Shown here one piece after another: positions 59,306-64,000 of a DNA stretch of 64,000 bases. Each line of letters starts with the position of its first letter. The first letter of the stretch is position 1. Source of the stretch: Membranipora membranacea (lineage: Eukaryota; Bryozoa; Gymnolaemata; Cheilostomatida; Membraniporidae); assembly GCA_914767715.1 (NCBI GenBank), contig OU612067.1, positions 31,098,162-31,162,161 of the forward strand, written 5' to 3'. A program made the position numbers and the translations under genes. Under the pieces are notes generated by a model. That model made no database searches. It saw only the letters and a list, made by a program, of their open reading frames with translations, and was not told the origin of the DNA.

Positions 59306-60488
59306 CTTTCTTGTGAACCGAAGCTAGGCTGACTCTAGCCTCACTCATCTGTGACAATTGATCATGCTAAGTGTAACGAGTTTCATCATCTCAACTTCAA
59401 TAATTGCATAATTCCTACAAGCTAATTATGATAGATGAGAGCATAGCAAGGGTTTTCCATTTCACTTATCGACCTCTTGCCGGAATAAAAGCACCTAGGC
59501 ACTGGCACAGTCTGTAGATGCATGACATGACATCAGCACCACTCGATAAGATGCGAAAAAAAAAAGTAGTAACCGGGAGCTGGAAACTATCGACCAGCCT
59601 AACAAAAAACAGTTCTTAATTCTTGCAAGTCATTAAGACTACAACTATAGTATGGTAAAAAATGAAAAAAAACAATATTATCTTTTGCAGAAACATGATC
59701 CACAAGAGAAAAAAAGTGACGACAACAACCACCAACTGCAGGACAACAAGATGAAGAAAAAAAAATCTCGAAGATAAAACTAATTTCTGCTTCGCTCAGA
59801 GAGAACAGATACTTAATTGAAAATGAGGTGCAACCAAAAATGTCTTACTGTCATTCATGACCATGATCATAGCCCTGACCTTTCCAGGAAAAAGGGAATA
59901 CAGAAACCCTGCTGTAGCAGGCAGATAGTTAACATTGAGAATTTGGTGCCATGACTAATACCATATAAAGATAGAGCACCAAAGTTCCTATCGGCACTTG
60001 AGAAACTATTTCATTTCCCAACCTGATTTGTACTAGATGAAAAATTTCTTCTTTTTGAAAGGTGGTTATGAAATCGTAAACCCACCTGTCACTTGACATA
60101 ACAAGTTAAGCTCTTATCGTGCCCTTTCTTCCCAACAGAAGGGCAAAAAGATTCAGGCAAACAATCTGATGATCCAGTATCAGACATATAATACTTACAT
60201 TCACATTGCCTACAGCTAATTCCTTTTCCAGCAGTTTTTTTTAGTTTTATTTGTAATTTTTTATTGTGGACCGATACCTGACCGACTACATTTTTTTCTT
60301 TTTACAATGAGTAATTGTCCGCTCATTCAAACGATTTCTTTTTTAGTACTGTATCATTGTGAGCACTGTCTTATTTACCTTACCGTTATGACAGGCATTC
60401 AAGTCTGTAAAAAAAATACAAAGAAAATATATCCCCACCATGCTGTCGATTTCCTATCTACACTGTTGAAAAGGAAAGTTTCCAACAG
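59306..60488. other. no gene recognised; left flank of hAT transposase
   Basis: A BED zinc finger would be expected upstream of a ZBED-type transposase but was not found. ORFs here are short and unsupported. No terminal inverted repeat of the element was recognised. Confidence 0.4.
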
Positions 60489-62538
60489 ATGATTGTGACT
60501 CTTGATAAAAGGTATAAGCTTCCAGGGAGGATGTACTTCACCAGGACGGCTATTCCCACACTCTACACTGAAAAGAGAGATATTGTTGCGCGCTATCTCA
60601 AGGATGCTAATTGGTATGATTTCTCAATTCTGTATCCTCAAATAAAGAGGGGAGGTGATGACAACAATGCCTCATATGACACGATCAAAGTATTTTACTT
60701 CTTGTCAATGGACAAGACCCAAGACTTTGTACATAACTTTTTGACCCGCGATAAGTTGACAGTCATAAGTGGTAATGTCCGCCACGTACTAGGTGTACAG
60801 CACTTGCCTAGTTACTTATGATTCGGAACTCAAAATATTAGCGGTCATCTTGGATTCACAAACATTGTGTCACTGACATTTCATGAGTTGCAGCTGCTTT
60901 ACCTGCCTTGGTTAGTGTAGTTGGATGTCTTGCCAACAGCGCGCCAACAGGCAAGTAAAGCAGCTGTTAACCATCAATGTGTTTGATGTGAGATTTCCAA
61001 TAAATGTGTTGTTATGATTTCTAGGATAAGTGTAACCTCAGATGGATGGACGAGTCTGACCGGAGATCCATATATGAGCCTGACTGCCCACTTTGTTACC
61101 CCTGACTTCAGGCTACTAACTGCCTGTTTGAAGACTCGATATCACCCCGAGTCGCATACAGCGGTGAACATAGCCTCGTTCCTCGAAGAAAGAATGTAGA
61201 AGTCGTATGATACAATATGTCAGACAACAAATGAGCAGGACTCAGGAGCTTTATTTCCCCCTCCCCTCACTCACCCTCCCGTCGATATGATACAATAATA
61301 TGTCGGAGACAAATTAGGAAGAGGTTTGATTTCCTCGATGAACTGCTGGTTACTTATTCCTAATAATCTTTTCCTTTTTTTATTGAACAGGGATCTTGAG
61401 AATCCCGTGCATGGGACACATCTTACACGATGCTATCACACTGTCTGTGAAGGATGAGAGAATCACCAAAGTAGTGGCTACCTGTAGAAGTCTGGTGTCT
61501 CTAATCCACTCATCAAGCAACTATAGACAGAAGTTTATTAAAGCTCAAAAGGAACATAAACTGCCTGATCATCAGATCCCCAATGATGTATCTACGAGAT
61601 GGGGATCAAAGCTAAAAATGCTGAGGCGAATCAAGGAACAGATCCCTGCCATTAACAGTGTTTTTCTTGAGGACAGGAAGTATCGACACCTATCTATAGG
61701 ATGGGAGAATGCTGACACCATCGACGCCATTTTACATGGCTTAGATGGTTTTGAAGCGCTAACTGATCTGTTATCAGGAGAAAACCAGGTGACGATTTCT
61801 TCAGCTCTGCCGACATTAAGGCATGTAGATGATCTATGTTCGCCAAATGACCAGGACGAAGAGATATCGACTGGCATAAAAACTGGAGTAGACTCGTATT
61901 TCCGGACAAGACTGCAGGAGGCGCTATTATTCCTGAGGATGGCAGAGATGCTTGATCCAAGGTATCTCGAGTATGCCAAACCAAAAGATCACAGTGCAGA
62001 AGATGGGGATGAAGCTCCGGTCACTGACAATGATAAACCCCTTGGAATTACTCTTCCTTCGTTGGACGCTATACAAAAGGAAGTAGTAAGAAGAGCTGTT
62101 GCCTTACACGCTGGAGATGAGGAGGAGAGTGAGGATACCGAGAAAGATGCTGATGCTGCACCTTCCACAAGTAAAAAACCAAGGACACTTGCGGACATGT
62201 TACTATCAAGGAAAGCCAGTACTGTTACCAATACTCAATCTGCAATCCGAAGAAAATCTTAACCCGAGGACCGAGCTATGCATGAGCTCAAATTCTACCT
62301 GTCACTTCCAACACTGGCCTCGTCAGAGGATGTCCTTGTATGGTGGCGGTCTCATGCCAAAGATCTTCCAATGCTAAGCGGGCTTGCACGCTACGTGCTT
62401 AGCGCATGTGCCACTAGCGTTCCGAGCGAACGACTATTTAGTCTGAGTGGACACATTGTTACCAAGCGCAGAAATGCTTTAAAGCCTTCTATGGTGGATA
62501 TGTTGGTTTTTCTGGCATTAAATGACAAGTTGAAGTAG
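60489..62538 (+). pseudogene. broken ZBED-type hAT transposase
   Basis: Four pieces in order. 60489-60624 matches the LDKRYKLPGR start of the ribonuclease-H-like region. 61014-61199 holds ISVTSDGWTSLTGDPYMSLT and SHTA, with the first catalytic Asp in SDGWTS. 61396-62262 begins IPCMGHILHDA and continues STRWGSKLKML. 62263-62538 is the hAT dimerisation domain (WWRSHAKDLPML, ATSVPSERLFSLSG, KRRNAL). The last two pieces share a frame and are separated by one TAA (62260). The segment that should carry the second catalytic Asp and Asn, between 61199 and 61396, is absent, and the first two pieces are about 390 bp apart. It may once have had introns (acceptor-like TTCCAACAG at 60488). Not functional as it stands. 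Confidence 0.85.
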
Positions 62539-64000
62539 TGGGTGGCTGCATGCGTCCTCTCTGAGCTCTCACTCACCTTAAACTTAATAAACTTTATATT
62601 GTACCTAAATTTAGTAACTTGTAAGTTTACTTAATAACACTTAGTCTTACATTACCTACTACTTCGCAAATGCTGCAGTTACTGAGTTTTTATTCTAACT
62701 CTTATACTTGTAAATACTTTTGACTATTTGGCTTGCATCGCTAGCTACTTGACATATTTTGCAGTTTTGTCCGTCTCATAGACATATATAACTCTTATGT
62801 AAGCCTATGGCCTTTCTTCTTGACGAGGTGTATTTCATTGTTGCAAAAATTACATGGTTTCTGTGTTTCTTTCTACTGTAACTGTACCCTACCTGCATTC
62901 AATAATTAAATATAACCAGTATATTGAAATGGGCATTATGTCATCTATCGAATGGATGGATGACGTAATGATTGATCACTGATCGATAGTATCGATCAAT
63001 CATGGATATAGAATCGCTTGCTGTTCGATTTCGGGATGATCTGTTACCAGGTATTATGCATTGATTACATCAACAATCTGGGAAAACTTAGGTGTGAACT
63101 TTGTATGGATAGTCACTTGCTTGTATTGATGACAATTAGAAATGCAAACAAACAGTAGGCCTACATACGAAGAAAGCAATTTAATTATAAAAAAATCCGT
63201 CATCTTTATTGGATTTTCTTGATCATCCACATCGTCTTGTGTCCATCGCTTGATTTGCTTTCACTGGACTTAGATGAAACTGATACAAAAGATAGTATGC
63301 TGCTGAATGAATCACTATCCTGTCCTGCTAAATGGAATGTCAAAGTATCTAGTTAAATAACTGGTGGGTAGCATGGCATCATATTCCCTTTAACAAAGAA
63401 AGGGCAACTCCTAATATTTAGCAATTTTTAAGGGCGATGCACACGATTTTGACATTTTAAAGATATCGAGAGGACAACTCGATATTATTCGGTTTCGATG
63501 TTATTTCTTGTCAAAAAAATCATTGATTAGTGTTGACTCACAGCGTGCAGCACTATTTTGACGTGTTGCTTAAATTCAGTGTCACGCCGTCAAATTATGG
63601 GTTTAGACTTTTGTGATCATGTGGTTTGAGGAACCCCAAAAAGAATTTTGCCGAGGCATGACCTTAAGGATTCTTCTCTCTAGCACATATATAGTTATAC
63701 ACATAAATTGCCCACAAGAGTGAGTACTGATACACAACCACACACCTTGGTGTCCTAGTTATAAGAGTGTTAGTATTGTATTTTCCGTCGTATCATGTCA
63801 CAGCCTCAGTTCAATGCTATCATCCGAGAGCAGACAACCCTCACAGTCACTGAATTGTAATTCTCTCATAGAAAAAAAAATAGTATCATAACATTATTAT
63901 ATACATGCAGTAAGTAAGAACACTCATCCCAGAGACTTATCTGAACAATGAACCAATGGCTTCATTGGTCTGACCAAGGAGTCAAAGACTTGATCAGAGT
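62539..64000. other. no gene recognised
   Basis: Right flank of the hAT pseudogene. A nested palindromic stretch near 62935-63005 (GATCGAT and ATGATTGATC boxes) is the only structure seen. No element end was recognised. Confidence 0.45.

Noticed and set aside
60301-60488. 61-codon ORF just before the transposase
   Set aside because: It does not show a BED zinc finger or transposase motifs; the homologous part begins after an acceptor-like TTCCAACAG.

Overview
The window is nuclear DNA from an invertebrate animal. Genes are split by introns of a few hundred bases to about 3 kb with GT/AG borders. The DNA is AT-rich by eye, carries many small transposon relics, and encodes families found only in animals (caveolin, DEG/ENaC channel, EGF/CUB glycoprotein). 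The phylum cannot be fixed from the sequence alone. Gene models below were built by hand from splice sites, reading-frame phase and family motifs; there is no transcript evidence.

Layout. 1-3.5 kb: simple repeats and a minisatellite, no clear gene. 3.5-3.7 kb: a possible first exon of a type II membrane protein (minus). 5.1-5.2 kb: a foldback element inside a dispersed repeat whose empty copy lies at 51.5 kb. 6.3-8.9 kb: two intronless, divergently transcribed single-Ig-domain membrane proteins sharing a 225-bp spacer. 10.9-16.0 kb (+): a ten-exon DEG/ENaC-family subunit with altered gating and pore motifs and an extracellular Glu-Ser-Ala repeat. 17.8-23.7 kb (+): a caveolin gene with two alternative first exons and two alternative last exons of equal length. 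25.4-43.3 kb (minus): a fourteen-exon secreted glycoprotein of about 1,683 residues with eight EGF-like modules, a 958-codon mucin-like exon and a C-terminal CUB domain. 44.7-50.9 kb (minus): a seven-exon galactose-3-O-sulfotransferase family enzyme whose fourth intron holds a 2.7-kb long-inverted-repeat element. 51-64 kb: a transposon graveyard with LINE fragments, two hAT-type miniature elements with perfect 8-bp target duplications, gag-like repeats and a broken ZBED-type hAT transposase.

How the genes may relate. Most of the genes act at the cell surface or in the secretory route: two Ig receptors, an ion-channel-like subunit, a caveolar coat protein, a mucin/EGF glycoprotein and a Golgi sulfotransferase. 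The last two are neighbours on the same strand, and related sulfotransferases modify galactose on glycans, so the enzyme could modify the mucin. That is inference only. The most unusual signals are a seven-fold tandem array of a 5' splice donor in the EGF/mucin gene, the doubly duplicated terminal exons of caveolin, the divergent intronless Ig pair, and the long-inverted-repeat element that carries the same small ORF in both arms.
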